From: Desulfobulbaceae bacterium
Lineage (GTDB): Bacteria > Desulfobacterota > Desulfobulbia > Desulfobulbales > SURF-16
DNA: 64,000 bases
Direction: 5' to 3'
NCBI GenBank assembly: GCA_024637145.1
Contig: JAGXFQ010000030.1
Span: forward strand, 1 to 64,000
Shown: piece after piece, positions 26,513-35,800 of the stretch
Numbering within the stretch: the stretch's first letter is position 1
How the letters are laid out: each line of letters begins with the position of its first letter
Made by a program: the position numbers and the translations under genes
Notes under the pieces: model-generated
What the model saw: the letters and a program-made list of their open reading frames with translations, nothing else
The model's database searches: none
Told to the model about the DNA's origin: nothing

Positions 26513-27502
26513 ATGGAACAGATTCTCAGCCAGGATGAAGTAGATGCGCTCCTCAAGGGTATTTCCGGTGGCGACATTGAAGAGCCGGAAGATACCCTCG
26601 ATGAAGAGGCGCTCGCCTATTCCACCTACGACTTCAGCCGCCAGGAACGCATCGTCCAGATCAAAATGCCGGCCCTGGATGTCATCAACGACGTCTTTCT
26701 GCGCTCCATCCGCGGCTCCCTATCGGCAACCCTGCGCCGTATTCTTGATATCAGCTCCGTGCCCATGGAGCTTGACCGGTTTGGCGCCTTTGTCCGCACC
26801 CTGCCGGTGCCCAGCAGCCTGCAGATCTTCAAGATGGATCCCTTCCGGGGCCTGGCCCTCTTCGTCATTGAGCCCAAGCTTGTTTTTGCCCTGGTGGAGA
26901 GTTTTTTAGGGGGCAGCGGCCAGCGCAACGTCCGCATTGAGGGGCGTGATTTCACCGCCATTGAGCAGCGCCTGATCCACCGGGTGGTCAACCTGCTGGT
27001 CAGTGACCTGGAAAAGGCCTGGTATTCGCTGCATCCCATCAAGGCCCAGTACATCCGCAGTGAAATCAACCCGCAGTTTGCCAAGATCTGCGAGCCGGAA
27101 GACGTCGTTATCATCAATCGTTACGAGGTGGATATGGACCGGGCCGTGGGCTCCATTACCACCTGTATCCCCCTGGCCAACCTGGAGTCCGTAAAAAGCA
27201 AGCTGATGACCACCTTCAGCAGGGAGCAGAGCGAGGAGGATATCAGCCTCCGGCGCATCCTGACGGAAAACATCAAGAACATGCCCATCGAGACCAAGGT
27301 GCTCCTGGGTAAGACGCAGATCACGGCCGGCGACATTATTGCCCTGCAAAAGGGAGACATTATCCAGCTCGACAATCGCAAGGAAGACCTCCTGCCGGCC
27401 TATATTGCCGGGGTCAGGAAATATATGGGTTCCCCCGGCGTCCATCGGGGCAACAAGGCCTTTTTGATTAAACGAAAGGTTCTGGACCAAAACAAGGATT
27501 AA
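26513..27502 (+). CDS. fliM: Flagellar motor switch protein FliM
   Basis: FliM forms the C-ring and binds phospho-CheY to reverse rotation. The 329-aa product opens with LSQDEVDALLKGI, the CheY-binding N-terminal peptide, followed by an acidic linker, the middle domain (RIVQIKMPALDVINDVF onwards; GGSG near residue 135) and the C-terminal SpoA domain (ITAGDIIALQKGDIIQLD near residue 270). It follows fliL by 22 bp. Confidence 0.96.
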   Translation: MEQILSQDEVDALLKGISGGDIEEPEDTLDEEALAYSTYDFSRQERIVQIKMPALDVINDVFLRSIRGSLSATLRRILDISSVPMELDRFGAFVRTLPVPSSLQIFKMDPFRGLALFVIEPKLVFALVESFLGGSGQRNVRIEGRDFTAIEQRLIHRVVNLLVSDLEKAWYSLHPIKAQYIRSEINPQFAKICEPEDVVIINRYEVDMDRAVGSITTCIPLANLESVKSKLMTTFSREQSEEDISLRRILTENIKNMPIETKVLLGKTQITAGDIIALQKGDIIQLDNRKEDLLPAYIAGVRKYMGSPGVHRGNKAFLIKRKVLDQNKD

Positions 27503-27602
27503 GGGGCCCCTGGTGGCCCTTATTTAAGATCACCTGCTGGCGGCAAAGGCGATTGTCTCGCCCCAACCACCACCCGAGCAGGGAACGGCAAGGAGAAAAG
27601 AG

Positions 27603-28034
27603 ATGGCGGACGAATCATTGGAAGATGGCTGGGCAGATGCCCTGGCAGAAGAAAATCCTGAGGCGGGCAAAAAAGGGCCCAAGGGCGATGACGACTGGGA
27701 TGCCCTGAGCGAGGAACAGGGCTCCACTGCCAGTTTCCAGGAACTGGGCACGGGCGAGGTGAGCAAGAGCGGCAACAAAAATCTCGAGTTTCTGCTCGAC
27801 ATCCCGCTGGAGATAAGCGTGGAACTGGGCCGCGCCTCCATGCTCATCGACCGCATGCTCCAGCTCACCCAGGGCTCGGTCATTGAACTGGACAAGGCAG
27901 CCGGTGAAACCGTGGAGATCTACGTCAACAAAAAACTCTTAGGCAAGGGCGAGGTAATCGTGGTCAACGACCGCTTCGGGGTGCGCATCACCGAGATTAT
28001 CAGCCAGGCCGACCGCATTAAAAGCATAGGGTAA
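27603..28034 (+). CDS. fliN: Flagellar motor switch protein FliN
   Basis: FliN completes the C-ring and helps dock export cargo. The 143-aa product has a variable acidic N-terminal half, then the SpoA domain (FLLDIPLEISVELGRASMLI near residue 61, VNDRFGVRITEI near the end). The N-terminus carries two related acidic-tryptophan stretches, DGWADALAEE and DDWDALSEE, also seen in the protein at 37226-38161. AAGGAG precedes the ATG. Confidence 0.94.
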   Translation: MADESLEDGWADALAEENPEAGKKGPKGDDDWDALSEEQGSTASFQELGTGEVSKSGNKNLEFLLDIPLEISVELGRASMLIDRMLQLTQGSVIELDKAAGETVEIYVNKKLLGKGEVIVVNDRFGVRITEIISQADRIKSIG

Positions 28035-28038
28035 GACA

Positions 28039-28512
28039 ATGAAGGCCCCTTTCTTCTCACATTTTATAACGGCAATGATCCCCCTCCTCAGCCTGCCGGC
28101 CAGGGTGTGGGCCGCCGCCGAAGAGCCGCTGCGGGTGACCACTCCCCACTTTGCCCCCCTGGACTCCATGGCCTACATTGGCAAGCTGCTGGCCGCCTTT
28201 CTGATCATCGCCGCCCTCATGGCCCTGCTCGTCAAGGGTCTGAAGAAAATGGGCATGGGCCATGGTTCCCTGAGCAAGGGCGGTCTGATCTCCGTCCTGG
28301 ACACCCGCCTCATTGCCCCCAAGAAATATATCTCGGTGGTGCGGGTGGCCGGGGAAGATCTTGCCATTGCCATCTCCGACAACAGCATCACCCTGCTCTG
28401 CAAGCTCGGCCCTGCCCCTGCCTCCCCCAGGCAACAAAGAGAAGGCTCCGCTTTTGACGCCACCCTCAGCAAGGCCCATATGGACCAGCCCCGGGAGGCA
28501 ACTCATGCATAA
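28039..28512 (+). CDS. fliO: Flagellar export protein FliO
   Basis: FliO is a small membrane protein that assists assembly of the FliP export gate. The 157-aa product has an N-terminal hydrophobic segment ending near ARVWAAAEE, a transmembrane helix (IGKLLAAFLIIAALMALLVK, about residues 47-66) and a cytoplasmic domain with LDTRLIAPKKYISVVRVAGE. It starts 4 bp after fliN and overlaps fliP by 8 bp. Confidence 0.86.
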   Translation: MKAPFFSHFITAMIPLLSLPARVWAAAEEPLRVTTPHFAPLDSMAYIGKLLAAFLIIAALMALLVKGLKKMGMGHGSLSKGGLISVLDTRLIAPKKYISVVRVAGEDLAIAISDNSITLLCKLGPAPASPRQQREGSAFDATLSKAHMDQPREATHA

Positions 28513-29266
28513 AGTTCTCCGGCCGACCCCGGCCCTGCTGCTTGGCCTGCTGGCTGTCACCCTGCTGCCAGGACAGGGGCTGGCCGCCACTCTGCCCACC
28601 ATTCAGGTGGGACTCACAGAAACCAATGATCCCAAGCAGATGGCGACCATCATTGAAATCCTGCTGGTCTTCACCGTGCTCTCCATGGCCCCGGCCCTGC
28701 TCCTGATGACCACCAGTTTCACCCGGCTGGTGGTGGCCTTCTCCTTTCTCAAGAGCGCCATGGGCACCCAGCAGATGCCGCCCTCCCAGGTGCTCATCGC
28801 CCTGTCGCTTTTCTTGAGCCTCTTCATCATGAGCCCGGTCTTCTCTCAGATGAATACCACGGCAGTGCAGCCCTATATGGCCGAGGAAATCGGCCTGGAA
28901 AAGGCCTTTACAGAGGGGATCAAACCCCTGCGCGCCTTTATGTTCAAACAGACCCGGCAAAAGGACCTGGCCCTCTTTCTCTCCTTTGCCAAGCTGGAAA
29001 AGCCGCAGAACAAGGAGGAAATACCCACCACCATCCTGCTGCCGGCCTTCATGATCAGCGAACTCAAGACCGCCTTTCAGATCGGCTTCATCCTCTTTCT
29101 GCCCTTTCTGGTGGTGGACATGGTGGTGGCCAGCGTCCTGCTCTCCATGGGCATGATGATGCTGCCGCCGGTTATGGTGTCGCTGCCCTTTAAATTATTA
29201 CTCTTTGTCCTGGTAGACGGCTGGTATCTCATTGTCGGCTCCCTGGTCAAAAGCTTTGGCGTCTAA
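28505..29266 (+). CDS. fliP: Flagellar type III export gate protein FliP
   Basis: FliP is the main ring component of the export gate. The 253-aa product has a cleavable N-terminal signal (LPGQGLAA), then FTVLSMAPALLLMTTSFTRL near residue 57, the signature LRAFMFKQTR near residue 145, and FQIGFILFLPFLVVDMVVAS near residue 190. The ATG at 28505 overlaps the fliO stop by 8 bp and is in frame with a longer unlikely ORF from 28313. Confidence 0.96.
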   Translation: MHKVLRPTPALLLGLLAVTLLPGQGLAATLPTIQVGLTETNDPKQMATIIEILLVFTVLSMAPALLLMTTSFTRLVVAFSFLKSAMGTQQMPPSQVLIALSLFLSLFIMSPVFSQMNTTAVQPYMAEEIGLEKAFTEGIKPLRAFMFKQTRQKDLALFLSFAKLEKPQNKEEIPTTILLPAFMISELKTAFQIGFILFLPFLVVDMVVASVLLSMGMMMLPPVMVSLPFKLLLFVLVDGWYLIVGSLVKSFGV

Positions 29267-29277
29267 AGGAGACCCCC

Positions 29278-29547
29278 ATGACCCCCATTGAGGCCACCAG
29301 CCTGGGCCAGAATGCCATAACCATCACCCTGCTGCTCGCTGCCCCCCTGCTTTTGGTGGGCCTGGTGGTGGGCCTGGCCATTGCCCTGTTCCAGGCCACC
29401 ACCCAGATCCAGGAGATGACCCTGACCTTTGTCCCCAAGATCGCTGCTGTCATGATCGCCATGCTCTTTTTCTCCTCCTGGATGCTGATTGAATTAACCG
29501 ATTACACCAGGGATCTTTTTGAAAGCATCCCCCTGCTGATCAGGTAG
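29278..29547 (+). CDS. fliQ: Flagellar type III export gate protein FliQ
   Basis: FliQ is the small two-helix gate subunit. The 89-aa product has helices at about residues 16-40 and 52-72, with the family core LFQATTQIQEMTLTFVPKI between them. AAAGGAG lies just before the ATG, 11 bp after fliP. Confidence 0.95.
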   Translation: MTPIEATSLGQNAITITLLLAAPLLLVGLVVGLAIALFQATTQIQEMTLTFVPKIAAVMIAMLFFSSWMLIELTDYTRDLFESIPLLIR

Positions 29548-29554
29548 AGATGAG

Positions 29555-30343
29555 ATGACGGATACAGCCCTCCTTAACTGGACACTCAACAGCCTGCTGG
29601 TCCTGGTGATCGTACTGATCAGGGTGGGGCCCCTGCTCTTTTTCATGCCCGTGATCGGTGCCAAGACCGTACCCAGCCAGGCCAAGATCCCCCTGATCGT
29701 CGCCGTTGCCCTGATCGTGGCCCCCTCGGTGGCTGTCACCGCCAATCAGCTGCCCACGACGGCCTTGGGTTTTGCCCTCTTTGTGATCAACGAGATCTGC
29801 TTTGCCGCCATCCTCGCTTTTTTTGCCCGCCTCCTCTTTGATGCCATCCAGCTGGCCGGCCAGATGGTCAGTATCCAGATGGGTATGGCCATGGCAGGCA
29901 CCATGGACCCCCAATTCGGCAACCAGGCCTCTCTCGCCGGCCAATTCTGGACCATGACCGCCTTTCTCATTTTTCTGGCCATTGACGGCCACCACATTTT
30001 TTTCCATACCCTGGTGGAGAGTTACCGCTGGGTGGCCCCCGGCACCCTCCACCTGACAGAGGCCACCTATAACGGCGTCCTCACCGCAGTGGCCCACATG
30101 TTTATTCTGGCCGTCAAAATAATGGCCCCTGCCTCAGCCGCCATCTTCTTCTCCCATATCGCCATGGGGATCATCGCCAAGACCGTGCCGCAGATCCCCA
30201 TCCTCATTGTGGGCATGCCCATGAATATCCTGGTGGGCCTGCTTTTTGTCGGTTTTTCCGTGGAATATTTCATGCCCCTGATGATAAGCCAGTTTGAAAA
30301 CCTGGGCCGCCTCCTGCCCAGGCTGGCCCAGAGCATGGGCTAG
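29555..30343 (+). CDS. fliR: Flagellar type III export gate protein FliR
   Basis: FliR is the single-copy subunit of the export gate. The 262-aa product has several hydrophobic segments, the early motif VLIRVGPLLFFMPVIG near residue 22, QLAGQMVSIQMGMAMAG near residue 105, and SHIAMGIIAKTVPQIPIL near residue 205. It starts 7 bp after fliQ. Confidence 0.95.
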   Translation: MTDTALLNWTLNSLLVLVIVLIRVGPLLFFMPVIGAKTVPSQAKIPLIVAVALIVAPSVAVTANQLPTTALGFALFVINEICFAAILAFFARLLFDAIQLAGQMVSIQMGMAMAGTMDPQFGNQASLAGQFWTMTAFLIFLAIDGHHIFFHTLVESYRWVAPGTLHLTEATYNGVLTAVAHMFILAVKIMAPASAAIFFSHIAMGIIAKTVPQIPILIVGMPMNILVGLLFVGFSVEYFMPLMISQFENLGRLLPRLAQSMG

Positions 30344-30360
30344 GCAAAGGCTTAAAGCGT

Positions 30361-30388
30361 AAGGAGTAAGGAGTAAGGAGTAAGGAGT
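30361..30388 (+). repeat. Four tandem AAGGAGT heptamers between fliR and flhB
   Basis: Four perfect copies of AAGGAGT run head to tail. Each contains a Shine-Dalgarno core (AAGGAG) and the junctions create TAA stops. The array begins 17 bp after the fliR stop and ends 63 bp before the flhB ATG, too far to act as its ribosome site. It is the only short tandem array of this kind I noticed in the window. Confidence 0.9.
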
Positions 30389-30451
30389 AATTTTGCCGGC
30401 CTCAGTTTTTTTTTAGTAAACAGCTAACCAAGACAAAGAGAAAAAAAGATC

Positions 30452-31522
30452 ATGAGTGAAGAGTCGAGCGGTCAGGAAAAAACAGAAGACCCCACCTCCC
30501 GGCGCCTCCTGGAGGCCCGGAAAAAGGGTGACGTGCTGAAAAGCATGGAGGTCCCCTCTGCTGCTGTGCTCCTCTTCGGGCTCCTGGCCCTCTACGCGCT
30601 GAAGGCCTATATGTATGATCACTTCCTGCTGGTGATGCGCCACTATTTCAGTAATCTCCACACCCTGAGCGTCACTCCGGACAACATGATGCCCCTCACC
30701 CTGGAGGCCATGACCTTTTTTGCCCTCCTGGTGGGGCCCCTGATGGTTATCATCTTCCTCACCGCCCTCAGCGCCAATTACGTCCAAGTGGGCTTCCTCT
30801 TTTCTACGGAAAAGATTGTGCCCAAATATGAGAAAATTGACCCCCTCAAAGGGCTGCAACGCCTCTTTTCCATGCAGACCCTGTTCACCACCCTTAAATC
30901 CGTCGCCAAGCTGGTGGTCATCAGCTGGGTGGCCTACACCGTGGTCAAGGCAAACGTCCACAACCTGCTGCCCCTCATGGATCAGTCCCCCCTGGCCATT
31001 TTCATCTTCTACGTCAGGGTCTCCTTCTGGATGTTCCTGAAAGCGGCCCTGATCATTGTCGTCCTGGCCGCCATAGACTGGCTTTTCCAGCGCTGGCAGT
31101 TCATGAAGAAGATGAAGATGACCAAGCAGGAGGTCAAGGAGGAGGCCAAGAGCACCGAGGGCGATCCCCATGTCAAAGGTAGAATCCGTTCCATCCAGAT
31201 GGAAATGGCCAGGAAAAGAATGATGGCCGAAGTGCCCCAGGCAGATGTGATCATCACCAACCCTACCCGTCTGGCCATCGCCATCAAATATGACAACGCC
31301 ACCATGAAGGCCCCCCAGGTGGTGGCCATGGGGGCCGGGGTCATTGCCCACAGAATCAAGGAAATCGCCATAGAGCACCATATCCCCCTTATGGAGGACA
31401 AGCCCCTGGCCCGCGCCCTTTACCAGACCGTGGAGATCGGCGAGGAGATCCCGACCCATCTTTTCCAGGCCATCGCCGAAATTCTGGCCCACGTCTACAG
31501 TATCAAGAAGAAGGCCGCCTAA
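30452..31522 (+). CDS. flhB: Flagellar export switch protein FlhB (NPTR variant)
   Basis: FlhB controls the switch from rod/hook to filament export. The 356-aa product has four transmembrane segments in residues 30-215 and a cytoplasmic domain with the self-cleavage site. That site reads ITNPTRLAIAIKYD near residue 268: the usual NPTH is NPTR. Asn and Pro, between which cleavage occurs, are kept. Downstream features (PQVVAMGAGVIAHRIKEIA, PLARALYQTVEIGEEIP) are normal. The ribosome binding site is weak. Confidence 0.93.
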   Translation: MSEESSGQEKTEDPTSRRLLEARKKGDVLKSMEVPSAAVLLFGLLALYALKAYMYDHFLLVMRHYFSNLHTLSVTPDNMMPLTLEAMTFFALLVGPLMVIIFLTALSANYVQVGFLFSTEKIVPKYEKIDPLKGLQRLFSMQTLFTTLKSVAKLVVISWVAYTVVKANVHNLLPLMDQSPLAIFIFYVRVSFWMFLKAALIIVVLAAIDWLFQRWQFMKKMKMTKQEVKEEAKSTEGDPHVKGRIRSIQMEMARKRMMAEVPQADVIITNPTRLAIAIKYDNATMKAPQVVAMGAGVIAHRIKEIAIEHHIPLMEDKPLARALYQTVEIGEEIPTHLFQAIAEILAHVYSIKKKAA

Positions 31523-31618
31523 AATCACGCCTCAGGAGCAAGGAGAGAGCATTCAGAACAGAGCGCAGAGAGCTTTTGCAACCGTAGCCCCGGCTGGATT
31601 CTGAAGACACCCAAAATT

Positions 31619-33730
31619 ATGGAAGCGGAAAAGACCTTAAACCCTATAAAGATCGAGTACACCAGTCTACTGGTGGCCGTGGGCGTCATCGGGATCCTGA
31701 TGATCATGATCATGCCCCTGCCCACCATGGTCCTGGATCTCCTTCTTTCCCTGGGCATCACCATGAGTCTGGTGATCATGCTGATGTGCATGTACAACAC
31801 CGATCCCCTGGATTTCTCTTCCTTTCCGTCCCTGCTGCTGCTAACCACCCTGTTCAGATTGTCCCTCAACATCGCCTCCACCCGCCTCATCCTGCTCCAT
31901 GGCCATGAGGGGCCGGGGGCCGTGGGCCAGGTCATTCAGTCCTTTGGTAATTTTGTGGTGGGGGGCAGTTTTACCGTGGGCCTGATCATCTTCCTGATCA
32001 TGGTGCTCATCAACTTCATCGTTATCACCAAGGGCTCCGGCCGCATCGCCGAGGTGGCGGCCCGCTTCACCCTGGATGCCATGCCCGGCAAGCAGATGGC
32101 CATTGACGCCGACCTCAACGCCGGCATGATCGACGAGACCACCGCCAAGAACCGGCGTGAGAAGATCTCCCGCCAGTCGGAATTTTACGGCGCCATGGAT
32201 GGTGCTTCCAAATTTGTCCGGGGCGAGGCCGTGGCCTCCCTGGTGATCATGGTGATCAATATCGTGGGCGGTCTCTTCATCGGGTCGGTGCTCCAGAACA
32301 TGGACGTCCTGCAGGCGGCCGAGACCTATACCCTGCTCACCATCGGCGACGGCCTGGTCTCCCAGATCCCCGCCCTGATCATCTCCACGGCAGCGGGTAT
32401 CATTGTCAGCCGGGCCGCCTCCAAGCACAGCATGGGCATTGAGCTCACCAAGCAGTTCGGCAAGCAGCCCGAGGCACTGGCTGTCTCCAGCGGCATCATC
32501 ATCCTCTTCGGCCTGATTCCCGGTCTGCCCCATATCCCCTTCCTGCTCCTGGGTATCGGCATGGGGGTCCTGGCCTGGTTTGCCTTTGTCAACAAGGCCG
32601 AGATGGACGAAAGTGTGCTCAAGGAGGAGGAAGAAAAACGGCAGGCCGAGGAACCGCAACCCGGCGCCCCTGAGACCGTGGAGGCGCTGCTCTCCATGGA
32701 CACCCTGGAACTTGAGGTGGGGTATGGTCTCATCCCCCTGGTGGATGAAAAACAGCAGGGCGACCTGCTGGAGCGTATTCGCGGCATCCGCCGCCAGTTC
32801 GCCACCGAGATGGGCATGCTGCTGCCGCCCCTCCATGTCCGCGATAATCTGCAGATCAAGCCGGACGAATATGTCCTGCGTCTCAAGGGGGTGGAGATCG
32901 CCAAGGGAGAGCTGCTCATGGGCCACTATCTGGCCATGGATTCCGGCGCAGCCAAGCGTGAGATCGAGGGCATCCCCACCACGGAACCCGCCTTCCAGCT
33001 CCCTGCCCTGTGGATCAGCGCCGACAAAAGGGATGAGGCCCAGCTGGCCGGCTACACCGTGGTGGACCCCTCCACTGTGGTGGCCACCCATATCACCGAG
33101 GTGTTGCGCAGCCATGCCGACGAGCTTCTGGGACGCCAGGCCACCCAGAAACTCCTGGACCATCTGGCCAAGACCCATCCCAAGGTGGTGGAGGAGCTGG
33201 TCCCCAACCTCCTTTCCCTGGGGGGTGTCCAGAAGGTGCTGCAGAATCTCCTGCGGGAAAGGGTTTCCATCCGCGACATGCTCACCATCTGTGAGACCCT
33301 GGCTGATTTCGCCCCCATCAGCAAGGACCCTGACCTGCTCACCGAATATGTGCGTCAGAAGCTGGCCCGTTCCCTGATCAGCTCCCTGGTGGATGAGCAG
33401 GGCGAACTCAATCTGCTCACCGTGGATACCCAGATCGAAGACTTTATCAGGGAGTCGATCCACAAAACCGAACAAGGCTCCTTTTTATCCCTGGAGCCCA
33501 ATCTGGGCCAGCGTATTGTTGAATCGATCATCACGGAGGCGGAAAGGGTGACGGCCGAGGGCTATCAGCCCATTCTGCTGGCCACCCCAGCCATCCGCCG
33601 CCATCTTCGCCAGCTCATTGAACGTTTTGCCCCGCAGGTCATTATCATCTCAGCCAGTGAACTGACCACCAATGTAAAAATCAACTCCCTGGGGGCGGTG
33701 ACCATTAATCCGCCCAACCCCAAAAAATAA
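31619..33730 (+). CDS. flhA: Flagellar export gate protein FlhA
   Basis: FlhA forms the nonameric ring that receives chaperone-cargo complexes and couples export to the proton motive force. The 703-aa product has eight predicted transmembrane helices in its first 330 residues, the FHIPEP segment (RFTLDAMPGKQMAIDADLNA near residue 147) and a large cytoplasmic domain with LEVGYGLIPLVD. It follows flhB by 96 bp. Confidence 0.97.
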   Translation: MEAEKTLNPIKIEYTSLLVAVGVIGILMIMIMPLPTMVLDLLLSLGITMSLVIMLMCMYNTDPLDFSSFPSLLLLTTLFRLSLNIASTRLILLHGHEGPGAVGQVIQSFGNFVVGGSFTVGLIIFLIMVLINFIVITKGSGRIAEVAARFTLDAMPGKQMAIDADLNAGMIDETTAKNRREKISRQSEFYGAMDGASKFVRGEAVASLVIMVINIVGGLFIGSVLQNMDVLQAAETYTLLTIGDGLVSQIPALIISTAAGIIVSRAASKHSMGIELTKQFGKQPEALAVSSGIIILFGLIPGLPHIPFLLLGIGMGVLAWFAFVNKAEMDESVLKEEEEKRQAEEPQPGAPETVEALLSMDTLELEVGYGLIPLVDEKQQGDLLERIRGIRRQFATEMGMLLPPLHVRDNLQIKPDEYVLRLKGVEIAKGELLMGHYLAMDSGAAKREIEGIPTTEPAFQLPALWISADKRDEAQLAGYTVVDPSTVVATHITEVLRSHADELLGRQATQKLLDHLAKTHPKVVEELVPNLLSLGGVQKVLQNLLRERVSIRDMLTICETLADFAPISKDPDLLTEYVRQKLARSLISSLVDEQGELNLLTVDTQIEDFIRESIHKTEQGSFLSLEPNLGQRIVESIITEAERVTAEGYQPILLATPAIRRHLRQLIERFAPQVIIISASELTTNVKINSLGAVTINPPNPKK

Positions 33731-33769
33731 CCGGCCCTCCTGCCACGATTTTGCCTGAAAAGGACGACT

Positions 33770-34852
33770 ATGATTATTAAAAGATTCGAAGCAGCCACTG
33801 CCCCCCAAACCATGGCCCTTATCAAAAAAACCCTGGGTGAAAATGCGGTCATCTTCTCCCAGAAGACCCTGGACAAGGGCATGCCCTCGCAACGGGTGGA
33901 AATCATGGCGGCCATGGATTACGACATGGAGACAAAACCTGCCCCCCTGTGGGTGGAAGACGCGCTCCCGGCAAAGCGCCTGGACACCTATGGTTATGAG
34001 ACGATCCGCAGGCCCCAAAAGACCCAGCCGCGGCAGCCAAAAAAACGAGGCCCCGAGAGTCCGGAGGTGGCTGCAAATTTCGCCAATCTCCTCCGGGAAA
34101 AGAGCGCGCCCTGGCAGACGGCAGAAAAAAGCAGAAGCAGCGCCCCCCTGCCCCGAGCCATCCACCACCACCAGGTCAAAAAATGGCGCGATGAGCTCAT
34201 TGACCAGATTGAGGTCAAACATCTGTGCAGCTCCGACCGTCAGGAGATCATCGCCCTGGTGGGCCCCACCGGGGTGGGCAAGACCACCACTGCGGCCAAA
34301 CTGGCCGCCTGGTACCACCTGCACGAAGGCAAAAAGGTGACCCTGCTTTCCATGGACTGCTACCGCATCGGCGCCACTGATCAGCTCCGCACCTATGCCC
34401 GCATCATGCGGCTGCCCTGCGAAGTGGCGGTCCGCAAAGAGGACCTCACCGGGGCCATTGCCCGCCACCATGATGCCGACCTCATCATTATCGATACTGC
34501 CGGCAAAAGCCCCTATGACACCACCCATGTGCATGAACTGGCCGACTGGTTCGCGCCGGTGGCCCACATCCAGCCGCTGCTCTGCCTGAGCGCCACCACC
34601 AAGAAGGAGGATCTGTCACAGATCGTCAACTCCTACCAGGCCCTGGCGCCCCACTGTGTGATTCTCACCAAGCTGGATGAAACCAGGGCCTATGCCTCCC
34701 TCTGTCAACAGGTGGCCGCCGCCAACATGCCGGTGGGCTATCTCACCATGGGGCAAAGGGTTCCCGAGGACTTCATGGTGGCAGAGAGGCCCTTCCTGAC
34801 CTCCTTTTTCAGGCAAGGATGGCCGGTGATGGCACAAGAGATGACCAATTAG
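33770..34852 (+). CDS. flhF: Flagellar SRP-type GTPase FlhF
   Basis: FlhF fixes the number and polar position of flagella. The 360-aa product has a basic N-terminal region, then the SRP GTPase domain: GPTGVGKTTTAAKLAAW near residue 164, DCYRIGATDQLRTYA near residue 197, DTAGKS near residue 242 and TKLDE near residue 300. With FlhG downstream this suggests polar flagellation. Confidence 0.95.
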   Translation: MIIKRFEAATAPQTMALIKKTLGENAVIFSQKTLDKGMPSQRVEIMAAMDYDMETKPAPLWVEDALPAKRLDTYGYETIRRPQKTQPRQPKKRGPESPEVAANFANLLREKSAPWQTAEKSRSSAPLPRAIHHHQVKKWRDELIDQIEVKHLCSSDRQEIIALVGPTGVGKTTTAAKLAAWYHLHEGKKVTLLSMDCYRIGATDQLRTYARIMRLPCEVAVRKEDLTGAIARHHDADLIIIDTAGKSPYDTTHVHELADWFAPVAHIQPLLCLSATTKKEDLSQIVNSYQALAPHCVILTKLDETRAYASLCQQVAAANMPVGYLTMGQRVPEDFMVAERPFLTSFFRQGWPVMAQEMTN

Positions 34853-34905
34853 GGCTTAAAAAAAATGGCAGCGCCCCTTTTCGCATATTAAGAGAGTTTA
34901 TTTTT

Positions 34906-35784
34906 ATGAACCAGGCAGACACATTGGAAAAGATCATGACTCGTACATCGGCAGCGCACTATGGATCAGACCGTCAAGGCACCCCGCCGCGGGTCATGGC
35001 CGTCACCAGCGGCAAAGGCGGGGTGGGCAAGACCAACATCGTCACCAACCTGGCCTACTCCCTGGCCCGCAAAGGCAAAAAGGTGCTGGTCCTTGATGCC
35101 GACCTCAACCTGGCCAATGTCGATGTCCTGCTCGGCCTGACCCCGAAATTCAACCTCCACCATGTCCTGCTGGGCGAAAAAAGGCTGCGGGATATCCTGG
35201 TCACTGCCCCGGGTGGCTTTCAGATCCTGCCGGCCAGTTCCGGCATCATGGAGCTGGCCGAGCTCAGCGAAGAACAGAAGCTCTTTTTTCTCTCGGAAAT
35301 AAGCGCCCTGGGCAACAGCATCGATATCATGCTCATTGATACGGCCGCCGGCATCAACAATAATGTGATCTATTTCACCCTGGCGGCCCAGGAGAAAATA
35401 ATTGTCCTCACTCCGGAACCCACCTCCCTCACCGATGCCTACGCCATGATCAAGGTCCTTTCCACCCTGCATGATGTCAAGCGTTTCCGTATTCTGATCA
35501 ATTCGGCCCATACCGAGAAAGAAGCCCTGGCCGTATTCCGTCAGCTCACCCTGGTGGCGGACCGCTTTCTGGGCTCCTTGTCCCTGGATTACCTCGGCTT
35601 TATCCCCTATGACATCAAACTGCCGCAATCGGTGCGGGCCCAGCGCCTGGTGGTGGAACTGTCGCCGCGCTCCACGGTGAGCGGCAAATTTTTCCAGTTG
35701 GCAGACCACCTGATCCAGGAAAAACCGGACACCCAGATGGATGGCAATATTAAATTTTTCTGGAAAGACCTTTTTAAATTATAA
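34906..35784 (+). CDS. flhG: Flagellar number regulator FlhG (MinD/ParA family)
   Basis: FlhG is an ATPase that restrains FlhF and limits flagellar number. The 292-aa product has the deviant Walker A SGKGGVGKTNIVTNLA near residue 35, LVLDADLNLANVD near residue 60, and IDTAAGINNNV near residue 145. The start at 34906 gives the usual short N-terminus (a frame from 34819 overlaps flhF and is unconserved). The C-terminal tail FFWKDLFKL is basic-aromatic and may bind the membrane. Confidence 0.92.
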   Translation: MNQADTLEKIMTRTSAAHYGSDRQGTPPRVMAVTSGKGGVGKTNIVTNLAYSLARKGKKVLVLDADLNLANVDVLLGLTPKFNLHHVLLGEKRLRDILVTAPGGFQILPASSGIMELAELSEEQKLFFLSEISALGNSIDIMLIDTAAGINNNVIYFTLAAQEKIIVLTPEPTSLTDAYAMIKVLSTLHDVKRFRILINSAHTEKEALAVFRQLTLVADRFLGSLSLDYLGFIPYDIKLPQSVRAQRLVVELSPRSTVSGKFFQLADHLIQEKPDTQMDGNIKFFWKDLFKL

Positions 35785-35800
35785 TATTTTTAGGGATACC

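Noticed and set aside
30361..30388. AAGGAGT array as a CRISPR
   Set aside because: Units are 7 bp with no spacers.
31841..33475. Minus-strand ORF of 544 codons
   Set aside because: Lies wholly inside flhA in antisense; Gly/His/Gln-rich shadow composition.
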